Shown in pieces: positions 8,509 through 17,471 of a stretch of 64,000 bases of DNA (the stretch's first letter is position 1; every line of letters starts with the position of its first letter). The stretch is from Hyalangium ruber (lineage in GTDB: Bacteria; Myxococcota; Myxococcia; Myxococcales; Myxococcaceae): the NCBI RefSeq assembly GCF_034259325.1, contig NZ_JAXIVS010000022.1:1-64000 (forward strand), in the 5' to 3' direction. Position numbers and translations under genes: made by a program. The notes beneath the pieces were generated by a model. It saw only the letters and a program-made list of their open reading frames with translations, ran no database searches and was not told where the DNA came from.

Positions 8509-9804
8509 ATGAGTGCCGACGAGAAGACGTTTCCCGAGGACTTCACCTTTGGAGTGGCCACCTCCGCGTACCAGGTGGAGGGCGGAATCGAGAACGACTG
8601 GGCCGAGTGGGAGCGCGCCGGGAAGCTGAAGGAGCCGCACGTGCGCTGCGGCCGCGCGGTGGACCACTGGAACCGTTACGAAGAGGACTATGGGCTCGCG
8701 CTGGAGGCGGGGGCGCGCGCCTTCCGCATCTCGCTGGAGTGGGCGCGCATCGAGCCGGAGCGGGGCCGCTTCGATGGCGCGGCGCTCGAGGCCTACCGCG
8801 AGCGGCTCTTGCGGATGAAGGCCCGCGGCCTGCGCCCCGTGGTGACGCTGCACCACTTCACCCACCCCACGTGGTTCCACCGGGAGACGCCGTGGCACCT
8901 GCCGTCCAGCGTGGAAGCCTTTCGCGCTTATTCCCGCGTGTGCGCGCCGCTGCTGAAGGACCTGGACGCGCTGCTCATCACCCTCAACGAGCCCATGGTG
9001 GTGCTGCTGGGCGGCTATCTGCAGGGCCTGCTGCCGCCGGGCATCGCCGACGGGCCGAAGACGATGGCGGCCCTGGAGAACATGGTGCGGGCGCACGTGG
9101 CCGCGCGCGAGGAGCTGCAGGCGGTGCTCGGGAAGGTGGAGCTGGGAATTTCCCAGAACATGCTCTGCTTCGCGCCGGACCGGTGGTGGCACCCGCTGGA
9201 CCGCGCCCTGGTCCGGCTGGGCGGCCACGCCTACAACCACGCCTTCCATGAGGCGCTCGTCACCGGAAAGCTCCGGGTGACGATGCCGGGCGTGGCCTCC
9301 ACCCGGGTGGACATTCCCCAGGCGAAGGGCTCGTGCGAGTTCATCGGCGTCAACTACTACTCCCGCGCCCACCTGCGCTTCATCCCCCGCCCCCCGTTCA
9401 TCGAGTTCAAGTTCCGCGACAAGCTCGGCCGCGGCCTCACCGACATCGGCTGGGAGGACTACCCCGAGGGCTTCGGAGACATCCTCCGCGAGGTGAAGCG
9501 CTACGGGCTGCCCGTGTGGGTGACGGAGAACGGCATCGACGACCGCGACGGCGCGCGCCGGCCCCACTACATCCACCGGCACCTGGAGCAGGTACTCGCC
9601 GCCCGGGCGCAGGGCGTGGACGTGCGCGGCTACCTCTATTGGAGCCTGCTGGACAACTTCGAGTGGCTGGAGGGCTGGGGGCCCCGCTTCGGGCTCTACC
9701 ACGTCGACTTCGAGACGCTGGAGCGCCGCCCCACCCCCGCCTGCGCGTACTTCCGCGAGGTGGCGCAGGGCCGAAAGCTGGTTCAGCCCAGCGCGGCCCG
9801 GTAG
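8509..9804 (+). CDS. Glycoside hydrolase family 1 beta-glycosidase
   Basis: A 431-residue (beta/alpha)8 glycosidase. The N-terminal signature FTFGVATSAYQVEGG is at 12-26. The acid/base glutamate is in TLNEP (E161) and the nucleophile in VTENG (E340). The aglycone-site strip is YWSLLDNFEWLEGWGPRFGLYHVD. No signal peptide is seen, so it probably acts in the cytoplasm on beta-glucosides or related disaccharides; the exact sugar cannot be read from sequence. Its 3' end overlaps the convergent dusB by 22 bp. Confidence 0.93.
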   Translation: MSADEKTFPEDFTFGVATSAYQVEGGIENDWAEWERAGKLKEPHVRCGRAVDHWNRYEEDYGLALEAGARAFRISLEWARIEPERGRFDGAALEAYRERLLRMKARGLRPVVTLHHFTHPTWFHRETPWHLPSSVEAFRAYSRVCAPLLKDLDALLITLNEPMVVLLGGYLQGLLPPGIADGPKTMAALENMVRAHVAAREELQAVLGKVELGISQNMLCFAPDRWWHPLDRALVRLGGHAYNHAFHEALVTGKLRVTMPGVASTRVDIPQAKGSCEFIGVNYYSRAHLRFIPRPPFIEFKFRDKLGRGLTDIGWEDYPEGFGDILREVKRYGLPVWVTENGIDDRDGARRPHYIHRHLEQVLAARAQGVDVRGYLYWSLLDNFEWLEGWGPRFGLYHVDFETLERRPTPACAYFREVAQGRKLVQPSAAR

Positions 9805-10796
9805 TCCACGTCCTGCTCCTCCTCGGGAGCCGACAGGTCCACGAGGGCGGAGGCGAAGAAGCGCCGCACGGCCTCCTCCACCGCCTCGGGCGTATCCAGC
9901 GCGTTGACCTCCGCGCGGAAGGTAGCGGCACCGCGCAGGCCGTGCGCGTACCAGGCCATGTGCTTGCGGAACGAGCGCACCGCGCCCAGCACGTCGCCCA
10001 CGAAGTCCACGTGCGCGCGGAAGTGCTCCAGTACCCCCGCGCAGCGCTCCTCGGGCGTGGGCGGCTCGCCTCCGGCCAGCTCGCGGAAGATCCACGGGTT
10101 GCCCAGCGCCGCCCGGCCAATCATCACGAAGTCACAGCCGGTGGACTCCTGCATCCGCCGGGCGTCCGCGGGCGTCTTCACGTCCCCATTGCCGATGATG
10201 ACCCGGTCCGGGAAGTGGCGCTTGAGGTCGGCGATGACGTTCCAGTCCGCGTGCCCCGAGTAACCCTGGTCCCGCGTGCGCGGGTGGATGGCCAGCGCCG
10301 CGCAGCCCGCCTCGAACAACGTGCCCGCGAGCTGCAGGTAGTTCAGGTTCTGACGGTCCCAGCCCGAGCGAATCTTGCAGGTAACAGGCAGCCCCGTGGC
10401 GATGACGATTTGCCGGACGATGTCCGCGGCGCGCAGCGGCTCGCACAGCAGGGCGCTGCCGGCCCCGTTCTTCGTCACCTTCTTCACCGGGCAGCCCATG
10501 TTGATGTCGATGATCTGCGCGCCGTACTCCTTGCCCATCACCGCCGCGCGCGCCATGGCCTCCGGCTCGCCTCCAAAAATCTGCAGCGAGTAGGGGCGCT
10601 CCACCTTGGAGTCGAAGCGCAGGTACTTCAGCGTGCGCTGGTTGGCGCGCATCAACCCCTGCGAGCTCACCAGCTCCGTGGGGCACAGCGCCGCGCCCAT
10701 CCGAAAGGCGATGACCCGGAAGGGGCGCTCGCTCACCCCCGCCATGGGCGCGAGAATGTAGGGGTTGGGGAGGCTATAGGGGCCGATCTGCAACAT
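9783..10796 (-). CDS. dusB: tRNA-dihydrouridine synthase
   Basis: A 337-residue FMN-dependent enzyme that reduces uridine to dihydrouridine in tRNA D-loops. Visible features are the FMN-barrel start YILAPMAGVSERPFR, QIFGG, the catalytic cysteine in NMGCPVKKV (C102), GAGSALL, PVTCKIRSGWD, AIHPRTRDQGYSG, GNGDV and MIGRAALGNPWIF. The pattern best fits the DusB/Nifr3 branch. The ATG at 10794-10796 gives the canonical start; the open frame is 17 codons longer. It diverges from the M50 protease gene. Confidence 0.93.
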   Translation of the reverse strand: MLQIGPYSLPNPYILAPMAGVSERPFRVIAFRMGAALCPTELVSSQGLMRANQRTLKYLRFDSKVERPYSLQIFGGEPEAMARAAVMGKEYGAQIIDINMGCPVKKVTKNGAGSALLCEPLRAADIVRQIVIATGLPVTCKIRSGWDRQNLNYLQLAGTLFEAGCAALAIHPRTRDQGYSGHADWNVIADLKRHFPDRVIIGNGDVKTPADARRMQESTGCDFVMIGRAALGNPWIFRELAGGEPPTPEERCAGVLEHFRAHVDFVGDVLGAVRSFRKHMAWYAHGLRGAATFRAEVNALDTPEAVEEAVRRFFASALVDLSAPEEEQDVDYRAALG

Positions 10797-10888
10797 GGGG
10801 GGCAGGGAAACTAGCGGATTGCCAAACGGTGTGCAGGTGCCTAGCAACAGCCTGCACGGTCACACCCTAACGGTTAAGGTGGTAGCCC

Positions 10889-12271
10889 ATGTTCCGCTTT
10901 CGCCTCGGGACGATTCCCGTCGAGGTCCAGGCCAGCCATCTGCTCACCTCGGCGGTGCTCGCCTTCTCTTTCATGCCCGAGACCCGGCCCGGCATCACCG
11001 GCTCGGCCGCCTTCTATGTGCTGTCGTGGGTGCTCATCGTCTTCGTGTCCGTGCTCATCCATGAGCTGGGCCATGCCCTGGTCAGTCGGGTGTACGGCTA
11101 CCAGCCGAGCATCACCCTGGCCTGGATGGGCGGGCATACCCACCCCAATGCCCCCGGCCCCATCCCCTGGCACCGGGACGTGCTGCTGACCCTGGCCGGC
11201 CCCCTCTTCGGGCTGATGCTGGGGGTGGCGTGCTGGGCGAGCCTCCGCTTCCTCCAGCCCGAGTCGGAGGCGCTCCAGTACTTCTTGATGGTGGGCGCCA
11301 TCGCCAACTTCTTCTGGGCCGGCTTCAACATGCTGCCCGTGCTGCCGCTGGATGGAGGGCGCATCTCCAGCGTGCTGGCGGTGAAGTTCTTCGGACACCG
11401 CGGCTTCGTGGTGTCCCAGGCCGTGGCGCTGCTCACCTGCGTGGCCCTGGTGGCCTGGGGGCTCCAGCAGCGCGCGCCCATGCTCACCCTGTTCTTCGCC
11501 ATGTTCGGATTCCAGGCGGCGCGCACCCTCACCGAGGCGCTGCGCGGCGGTGGCAAGCAGGTGGGCCTGGAGCAGGCGCCCCTGGTGAATGCGCTCGAGC
11601 AGGCCGAGCTGGCGCTCTCCCAGGGAGAGACCCGGGAGGCGCGGGTCCGGGCCGCCTCCGTGCTCGACGCGGGCGAGGCGCTCACCCCGGAGCTGGCCAG
11701 CCGCGCCCACTATCTTCTGGGGTGGGTGGCCCTCAAGGAGGGCCAGGGCCGGCCGGCGCTGGACCACTTCTCCCAGGTGCAGGGCCAGTCCGTGGAGGCC
11801 CACGCCCTGGGCGCGGCCTTCTCGCTGATCGGCGACGAGCCGCGCGCCCTGCCCCTGTGGGAGAAGGCCTGGCGCGACAGCGGGGATCGCACGGTGATGC
11901 ACGAGTACGCTGGCTGCCTCATCCGCTCGGGCAGGACGCCCCAGGCGCTCAAGCTCCCGGGGGTGGACCCGGCGGCGGCCTTCTCCTGCGCCGAGCGCGT
12001 GCTCTTCATCCGGGGCGCGTACTCGGAGGCGGCGGCCATGGGAGAAGAGGCGCTCGCCCACGCGCCCAACCCCACCATCGCCTATGACGCGGCGTGTGCA
12101 TTCGCTCGCGCACACAACACCTCTGACGCGGTGCGCATGCTGCACCGCGCCAGCGAGCTGGGCTTCCGCGACGCGGCCTATGCCGCCTCGGACGAGGATC
12201 TGGCGCCGCTGCACGGGCACCCGGGGTTCGAGGCCTGGCTGGCCGCACTGCGGCAATCTGCATCCTCCTGA
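10889..12271 (+). CDS. Site-2-type (M50) membrane metalloprotease with C-terminal TPR region
   Basis: A 460-residue protein. The first about 220 residues hold several membrane segments, with the zinc motif HELGH at 58-62 and the third-ligand motif NMLPVLPLDGG at about 147-157, as in M50 intramembrane proteases. The rest (about 235-455) is soluble and helical, with TPR-like repeats (AHYLLGWVALKEGQGRPALDHF). M50 enzymes cut membrane-bound regulators; the substrate is unknown, and the TPR part may recruit partners. The inter-genic leader carries an imperfect inverted repeat (GTGCAGG/CCTGCAC). Confidence 0.85.
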   Translation: MFRFRLGTIPVEVQASHLLTSAVLAFSFMPETRPGITGSAAFYVLSWVLIVFVSVLIHELGHALVSRVYGYQPSITLAWMGGHTHPNAPGPIPWHRDVLLTLAGPLFGLMLGVACWASLRFLQPESEALQYFLMVGAIANFFWAGFNMLPVLPLDGGRISSVLAVKFFGHRGFVVSQAVALLTCVALVAWGLQQRAPMLTLFFAMFGFQAARTLTEALRGGGKQVGLEQAPLVNALEQAELALSQGETREARVRAASVLDAGEALTPELASRAHYLLGWVALKEGQGRPALDHFSQVQGQSVEAHALGAAFSLIGDEPRALPLWEKAWRDSGDRTVMHEYAGCLIRSGRTPQALKLPGVDPAAAFSCAERVLFIRGAYSEAAAMGEEALAHAPNPTIAYDAACAFARAHNTSDAVRMLHRASELGFRDAAYAASDEDLAPLHGHPGFEAWLAALRQSASS

Positions 12272-12289
12272 CAGAGCCATGACAAAGGG

Positions 12290-12339
12290 GGGTGTTGATG
12301 CGGGGTGAGGCTGAGCACTTTCCCGCCCGCTCAACACCC
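12290..12339 (+). promoter_or_regulatory. Leader hairpin upstream of the desaturase gene
   Basis: GGGTGTTGA-T-GCGGG (12290-12304) pairs with CCCGCTCAACACCC (12326-12339): 14 base pairs with one bulged T and a 21-nt loop. It ends 4 bp before the GAGG ribosome-binding sequence of the desaturase. No U-tract follows, so a simple terminator is less likely than a structured 5' leader, but either is possible. Confidence 0.5.
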
Positions 12340-12353
12340 TGCCGAGGCTCCGC

Positions 12354-13358
12354 TTGCAAACCGACTCCCCCCTCCAGGTTTCCGACGAGAAGATCAACTG
12401 GGTCAGCTCCATCCCCTTCATCGCGATGCACCTGATGTGCCTCTTCGTGTTCTACGTGGGGGCCAAGCCGGTGGACGTGCTGGTGTGCCTGGCGCTGTAC
12501 GTGGTGCGCATGTGGGGCATCACCGCGGGCTACCACCGCTACTTCAGCCACCGGGCCTATAAGACGAACCGCGTCTTCCAGTTCATCCTGGCCTTCGTGG
12601 GCACCACCGCCACGCAGAAGGGCGTGCTGTGGTGGGCGGCCAACCACCGGCACCACCACCGCGAGTCGGACTCCGAGAAGGACATCCACTCGCCCATCCA
12701 GAAGGGCTTCTGGTGGAGCCACATGGGGTGGATCATGTGCCCCAAGTACGAGGCCACCCGCTTCGAGTCCATCAAGGACTTCGCGCGCTTCCCGGAGCTG
12801 CGCTTCCTCAACCGCTTCCACCTGCTGCCGCCCATCGCCCTGGCCGTGGCGCTGTACTTCATCGGCGGCTTCTCGATGCTGGTGTGGGGCTTCTTCGTGA
12901 GCACCACCGTGCTGTGGCACGGCACCTTCACCATCAACTCGCTGAGCCACATCTTCGGCAAGCGCCGCTACAAGACGACCGACACCAGCAAGAACAACTG
13001 GCTGCTGGCGCTCATCACCCTGGGCGAGGGGTGGCACAACAACCACCACTACCACCAGAACACCGCCAACCAGGGCTGGTTCTGGTGGGAGGTGGACTTC
13101 AGCTACTACTCGCTCAAGGCGCTCTCGTGGATGCGCATTGTCAGTGACTTGCGCACCCCGTCCGATTCGGTGAAGTACTCCTTCAAGAAGTACTCGGCCG
13201 AGGACCGCGCGGCGCTCAACGCCCCCACGGCCTTCTGGGGTGCGATGGCGGCGCAGAAGAAGGCGGCGGAGGGCAAGGTGCGCGAGGCCCTGGCCGCCGC
13301 GGCCGACCACCTGCCCACCTCGGCGCCGGCTCCCCAGCCGATGCTCAAGCGGCAGTAG
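12354..13358 (+). CDS. Acyl-CoA/stearoyl-type fatty-acid desaturase
   Basis: A 334-residue di-iron membrane desaturase that introduces a cis double bond (delta-9 type by family) into acyl chains. The three histidine boxes are present: HRYFSH (61-66), HRHHH (98-102) and HNNHH (228-232). Hydrophobic stretches at about 22-50, 75-90 and 160-188 fit membrane spans. The start is TTG, supported by GAGG at 12344-12347; no ATG occurs before residue 25. A hairpin in the leader suggests post-transcriptional control. It is preceded by the M50 protease gene on the same strand. Confidence 0.92.
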   Translation: MQTDSPLQVSDEKINWVSSIPFIAMHLMCLFVFYVGAKPVDVLVCLALYVVRMWGITAGYHRYFSHRAYKTNRVFQFILAFVGTTATQKGVLWWAANHRHHHRESDSEKDIHSPIQKGFWWSHMGWIMCPKYEATRFESIKDFARFPELRFLNRFHLLPPIALAVALYFIGGFSMLVWGFFVSTTVLWHGTFTINSLSHIFGKRRYKTTDTSKNNWLLALITLGEGWHNNHHYHQNTANQGWFWWEVDFSYYSLKALSWMRIVSDLRTPSDSVKYSFKKYSAEDRAALNAPTAFWGAMAAQKKAAEGKVREALAAAADHLPTSAPAPQPMLKRQ

Positions 13359-13425
13359 GGCAGGCAGGGCGGCCCGCACGTCACTCCCCCGGTCGCCCAG
13401 GCGCCGGGGTAGAGTGCGCGGGCCT

Positions 13426-14046
13426 GTGTCACCTTCTTTCGTGAAACCTGAAGCCGGCCTCCCGCGTACAGGACAGGCCTCGGCGCGCAGCGGCGCCGAG
13501 GAGTCCGACGAGGAGTTGATGGCCAGGTTCTGCCAGGGAGAGGCGGGAGCGTTCGACGCGCTGTTCCAGCGCTATTCGCGCCCGGTCCACGGCTACCTGA
13601 CGCGGCTCACGGGAAGCCCCTCGGCGGCCGAGGACCTGGTGCAGCTCACCTTCCTGTCCCTGGTGCGCGCCCGTGGGCGCTTCCAGCCGGGCGCCCGGGT
13701 GAAGCCGTGGCTGTACGCCATCGCCACCAACGCCGCCCGCGACAACCAGCGCCGCAACAAGCGCCCGGAGGAGCTCACCGAGGAGGGAGAGCTGCCCGCC
13801 ACCGTCGCCGCCGACTCGCCCGGCCCCCGGGACACGGGCCTGGAGCGCACGGTGCAGCGCGCCCTGGAGATGCTGCCCGAGGGCCAGCGCGTCCCCATCG
13901 TCCTCCACCGCTTCGAGGGCATGAGCTTCGCGGAGATCGCCGAGTCCATGGGCCTGACGGAGTCAGCGGTGAAGGTGCGCGCCCACCGGGGCTATGCGCG
14001 GCTGCGCGAGCTGCTCGCGGGCCTGCGAGAGGAAACGAGCTCATGA
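13426..14046 (+). CDS. RNA polymerase sigma factor, ECF (sigma-70 family)
   Basis: A 206-residue ECF sigma factor. Region 2 (about 45-110) includes FDALFQRYSRPVHGYL, the AAEDLVQLTFL helix and PWLYAIATNAARDNQRR. Region 4 (about 145-200) includes LPEGQRVPIVLHRFEGMSF and the helix-turn-helix SFAEIAESMGLTESAVKVRAHR. The GTG at 13426 is the likely start; GTG 13441 is an alternative. Its TGA overlaps the ATG of the next gene (ATGA), so it is co-translated with its probable anti-sigma factor. Confidence 0.9.
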   Translation: MSPSFVKPEAGLPRTGQASARSGAEESDEELMARFCQGEAGAFDALFQRYSRPVHGYLTRLTGSPSAAEDLVQLTFLSLVRARGRFQPGARVKPWLYAIATNAARDNQRRNKRPEELTEEGELPATVAADSPGPRDTGLERTVQRALEMLPEGQRVPIVLHRFEGMSFAEIAESMGLTESAVKVRAHRGYARLRELLAGLREETSS

Positions 14047-14831
14047 GCCCCGAGTGCGAACGCGTGATGGATGCCCTGGGAGGCCCGCTGCCGCCCGAGC
14101 TGGCCGCGCATGCCGCCTCGTGCCCGGACTGCCGCGCCCTCACCGCGGGCTTCGGCGCGCTCGAGGCCCTGCCGGTCGCCGCCCCGCCGGCGCCCGCGGT
14201 CTCGGCCCCGAAGCTCGAGGCGGCGCGCACCCAGGCCCTCCAGGAGTTGGCCGCCAAGCCCCTCCCCACGCCGTGGTGGCGCGAGCTGCTCGTGCTGCTG
14301 GCGGTGTATGCCGTGGTGATGGTGGGCGGCGTGTTCGGGCTGGGCCGCGTGGGGCTGGTGGCCAACATGGCCCCTCCGATGGTGGTGGCCGGCATCGCCT
14401 TGCTCCTGCTCGCGCTGGTGGGCGGCGGCGCGTTCATCGCCGTGTCTCCCTCGGGCCGGCGGACGCCCTGGCTGTTCATCGGCGCGGTCGCCGTGGCCGT
14501 GGCCATCGTCCAGATCGTCGGAGGCTCGGGTCAGCCAGGGCTGCGCGGCTTCCTCGCGGGTGTGATTGGGTGCATGAAGACGGAGGTGCTCTTGTCGGTG
14601 CCTCCCCTGCTCATCACCCTGGTGCTGCTGTGCCGCACCGCCTTCCAGCCCGTGCGCGCCGTGGCCGCCGGGCTGTCCGCGGCCGGAGTGAGCCTCTTCG
14701 TCCTGCACCTGCACTGCTCGGACGGCACCGCCTCGCACCTGGCGCTCGGCCATGTGCTGCCGTGGCTGGTGCTGGCCGGGGTGGCGCTGCTGCTTCGCGC
14801 GTGGCTGCCCACGCGCAGCTACGCCCCCTGA
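14043..14831 (+). CDS. Membrane anti-sigma factor with zinc-finger motif
   Basis: A 262-residue protein. The N-terminus carries an H-x3-C-x2-C motif (HAASCPDC, H23/C27/C30), typical of zinc-binding anti-sigma domains. A short linker is followed by about six hydrophobic membrane segments (from about residue 80 to the end). The layout resembles NrsF/DUF1109-type anti-sigma factors. It overlaps the ECF sigma gene by 4 bp and so most likely holds that sigma factor at the membrane until a signal arrives. Confidence 0.82.
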   Translation: MSPECERVMDALGGPLPPELAAHAASCPDCRALTAGFGALEALPVAAPPAPAVSAPKLEAARTQALQELAAKPLPTPWWRELLVLLAVYAVVMVGGVFGLGRVGLVANMAPPMVVAGIALLLLALVGGGAFIAVSPSGRRTPWLFIGAVAVAVAIVQIVGGSGQPGLRGFLAGVIGCMKTEVLLSVPPLLITLVLLCRTAFQPVRAVAAGLSAAGVSLFVLHLHCSDGTASHLALGHVLPWLVLAGVALLLRAWLPTRSYAP

Positions 14832-14877
14832 AAGGCCCGCGTGTAACCGGCGCGCGCGGAGCGGCGTACCACCGGGT

Positions 14878-15609
14878 ATGCACGCCGTCCTCCTCGCCCT
14901 GCCCATGCTCCTCACCGCCGCCACGCCGCGCACCCCTGTCCTGGTGGAGCTGTTCACCTCCGAGGGCTGCTCGAGCTGTCCCTCCGCGGATGACTCCCTG
15001 GCGCGGCTGGCCCAGAAGCAGCCCGTGGAGGGCGCCGAGCTCATCGCGCTTGGGTTCCACGTGGACTACTGGGACTCCCTCGGGTGGAAGGACCCCTACG
15101 CCGCGCCCGAGTACGGCGCCCGCCAGCGCCGCTACGTGCTCGATGGGGACGAGAACCGCGTCTACACCCCGCAAATGGTGGTGGACGGCGAGCGCACCTT
15201 CGTCGGCAACGAGGAGGAGGCCCGCGCCCAGGCCGCCGCCGCCGCCAAGCGCCCCAAGGTTCCCCTGAACCTCACCGCGCGCGTGGAGGGCAGCGCGGTG
15301 GTGGTGCGCGTGCGAACGGAGACGGCCCCCGCCGAGGGCCTGGAGCTGTGGGCGGCGCTGGCCGAGGACGGGCTCTCCTCGGAGGTGAAGCGGGGGGAGA
15401 ACGCCGGGCGGAAGCTGGTACACGCGGCGGTGGTGCGCACCCTGGCGAGCCTGCCCGCGCCCAAGGCGGCGGAGGGCAGCTTCGTCTCCGAGGCACGGCT
15501 GAAGCTCGCGCCGGGCTGGAAGCGGGAGAAGCTGCGCGCGGTGGTGGTGCTACAGGCGCCCGGCGGCGCGGTGCGCGGCGCGGCGGCGGTGGAGCTGGCG
15601 CAGCGCTGA
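14878..15609 (+). CDS. DUF1223 thioredoxin-fold secreted protein
   Basis: A 243-residue protein with a hydrophobic N-terminus (about 1-16) that could be a signal peptide. Next comes the DUF1223 signature VLVELFTSEGCSSCPSADD with a CxxC pair (C31/C34) and HVDYWDSLGWKDPY. It continues to YTPQMVVDGERTFVGN and a beta-rich C-terminus. DUF1223 proteins have a thioredoxin-like fold; no reaction is established. It follows the sigma/anti-sigma pair by 46 bp on the same strand and may belong to that operon. Confidence 0.82.
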   Translation: MHAVLLALPMLLTAATPRTPVLVELFTSEGCSSCPSADDSLARLAQKQPVEGAELIALGFHVDYWDSLGWKDPYAAPEYGARQRRYVLDGDENRVYTPQMVVDGERTFVGNEEEARAQAAAAAKRPKVPLNLTARVEGSAVVVRVRTETAPAEGLELWAALAEDGLSSEVKRGENAGRKLVHAAVVRTLASLPAPKAAEGSFVSEARLKLAPGWKREKLRAVVVLQAPGGAVRGAAAVELAQR

Positions 15610-15668
15610 AGGGGGCGGAGGCGCACCCGGGTCCTGCCCGGACACGCCCCGCCGTCCCTGAAAGCGGG

Positions 15669-16106
15669 TCAGACCTCCGAGAGCGCCTGCTGGGGGAAGG
15701 CGCGCGCGTCCACCTTCGGGTAGTACGCCTTCACCAGCCCGTCCGGGCCGACGATGACCCCCACCCGGCGCGCGTTGGGCGCCTTGGCGTCGTCACAAGC
15801 GCCGTAGGCCATCCCCACCGTGCGCTCGGTGTCGCACAGCAGGGGGAAGTTGAACCCGAACTTCTCGGCGAAGGCCTTGTTCTCCTCGGCCGTGTCGAAG
15901 CTGATGCCGAGGATCTCCGCGGACTTCTCCTGGTACTTCGGCTTGTGGTCGCGGAAGCCGCACCCCTCGGCCGTGCAGCCCGGGGTGTCCGCCTTCGGGT
16001 AGAACCAGAGAATCACGGTCTTGCCCCGGTACTCGGACAGCGTGTGCGTCCGACCGGTGTGGTCCTTCACCGTGAAGTTCGGGGCCATGTCTCCAGGCTT
16101 GAGCAT
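15669..16106 (-). CDS. bcp: Peroxiredoxin, Bcp/PrxQ type
   Basis: A 145-residue thiol peroxidase that reduces hydroperoxides. The peroxidatic cysteine is in [10 protein letters not shown] (C44), with the resolving cysteine five residues on (C49), the usual PrxQ arrangement. The start [18 protein letters not shown] is canonical. It is 15 bp downstream of ugd on the same strand and probably co-transcribed. It serves as an internal Cys-containing comparison for the candidate selenocysteine peroxiredoxin at 25264-25782. Confidence 0.93.
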   Translation of the reverse strand: MLKPGDMAPNFTVKDHTGRTHTLSEYRGKTVILWFYPKADTPGCTAEGCGFRDHKPKYQEKSAEILGISFDTAEENKAFAEKFGFNFPLLCDTERTVGMAYGACDDAKAPNARRVGVIVGPDGLVKAYYPKVDARAFPQQALSEV

Positions 16107-16121
16107 GGGGCGCTTTCTAAC

Positions 16122-17420
16122 TCAGGGACGGCCGATGCCGTAATAGGTGAAGCCTTCCTCCCGCATCTGTGTCGGGTCGAAGATATTGCGGCCATCGAAG
16201 ATGACCGGGTTCTTCATCAGGCCCTTGAGCCGCTGGAAGTCCGGGCGCCGGAACTCGTTCCACTCCGTCACCAGGAAGAGCGCGTCGGCCCCTTCCGCCG
16301 CCGCGTACCCGGAGGGCGCGTACCGCACGCGGTTGCCGAAGTAGCGCTGCGCTGCCTGCGTGGCCACCGGGTCATGGCACTGCACCCGGGCGCCCTTGCC
16401 CAGCAGCCCCTCGATGAGCTCCACCGAGGGCGCCTCGCGCATGTCGTCCGTCTTCGGCTTGAAGGCCAGCCCCCACACCGCGAACGTCTTGTCCGACAGC
16501 TCCCCGAAGTGCCGCACCGCCTTCGCCAACAGGCAGCGCTTCTGCCGCTGGTTGGTGTGCTCCACGGCGCGCAGCAGGTCCAGCTCCACGCCGTTCTCCC
16601 GCCCCGTGGCCATCAGCGCCTTCACGTCCTTGGGGAAGCACGAGCCGCCGTAGCCCACGCCCGGGTGCAGGAACGGGTGGCCGATGCGCCGGTCCGAGCC
16701 CATGCCCTTGCGCACGAAGTCCACGTCCGCGCCCACCTTCTCGCAGAGCGCGGCGATGTCGTTCATGAAGGAGATGCGCGTGGCCAGCATCGCGTTGGCC
16801 GCGTACTTCGTCATCTCCGCCGAGCGCGCATCCATATAGAGGATGGGGTTCTCCGTGCGCACGAACGGCGCGTAGAGCTGCCCCATGATGCGCCGCGCCC
16901 GCTCGGAGCTGGTGCCAATCACCACCCGGTCCGGCTTGAGGAAGTCCTCCAGCGCCGCGCCCTCCTTGAGGAACTCGGGGTTGGAGACGACGTCGAACTC
17001 CACCTTCGTCACCTGGGCAATGACTTCCCGCACCTTGTCCGCCGTGCCCACCGGCACGGTGCTCTTGTCCACCACCACCGTGTACTGGCGCAGCGCCCGG
17101 CCGATGCCCTCGGCCGCGTCCAGCACGTAGCTCAGGTCCGCGTCCCCACTCTCGCCCTGCGGCGTGCCCACGGCGATGAACACCACCTGCGCCGACTCCA
17201 CCGCGGCCGAGAGGCTCGTGGTGAAGTGCAGCCGCAGCGCCTTCATGTTGCGGTGCAGCAGCTCCTCCAGCCCCGGCTCATAGATGGGGCACACGCCGGC
17301 CTGGAGCGCGCGGACCTTGCCCTCGTCCACGTCCACGCAGGTGACGTCATTGCCAGACTCGGCGAGGCAGGTGCCTGCCACCAGGCCCACATACCCTGTA
17401 CCCACGACTGCGATCTTCAT
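16122..17420 (-). CDS. ugd: UDP-glucose 6-dehydrogenase
   Basis: A 432-residue NAD-dependent enzyme that oxidises UDP-glucose to UDP-glucuronate. Visible features are the N-terminal Rossmann motif MKIAVVGTGYVG, KSTVPVGT, SNPEFLKEGAALEDF, the central-helix KYAANAMLATRISFMN and the catalytic cysteine in GVGYGGSCFPKD (C261). The C-terminal UDP-binding domain includes WGLAFKPKTDDMREAPS. It lies between a glycosyltransferase gene (51 bp upstream) and bcp. Its product is the substrate of the decarboxylase-like enzyme at 22552. Confidence 0.96.
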   Translation of the reverse strand: MKIAVVGTGYVGLVAGTCLAESGNDVTCVDVDEGKVRALQAGVCPIYEPGLEELLHRNMKALRLHFTTSLSAAVESAQVVFIAVGTPQGESGDADLSYVLDAAEGIGRALRQYTVVVDKSTVPVGTADKVREVIAQVTKVEFDVVSNPEFLKEGAALEDFLKPDRVVIGTSSERARRIMGQLYAPFVRTENPILYMDARSAEMTKYAANAMLATRISFMNDIAALCEKVGADVDFVRKGMGSDRRIGHPFLHPGVGYGGSCFPKDVKALMATGRENGVELDLLRAVEHTNQRQKRCLLAKAVRHFGELSDKTFAVWGLAFKPKTDDMREAPSVELIEGLLGKGARVQCHDPVATQAAQRYFGNRVRYAPSGYAAAEGADALFLVTEWNEFRRPDFQRLKGLMKNPVIFDGRNIFDPTQMREEGFTYYGIGRP

Positions 17421-17471
17421 GGCGTGCCAGTCCCTTTCACGTCGGTGTCGAAAGTGTTGCGCCGCCCTTGC

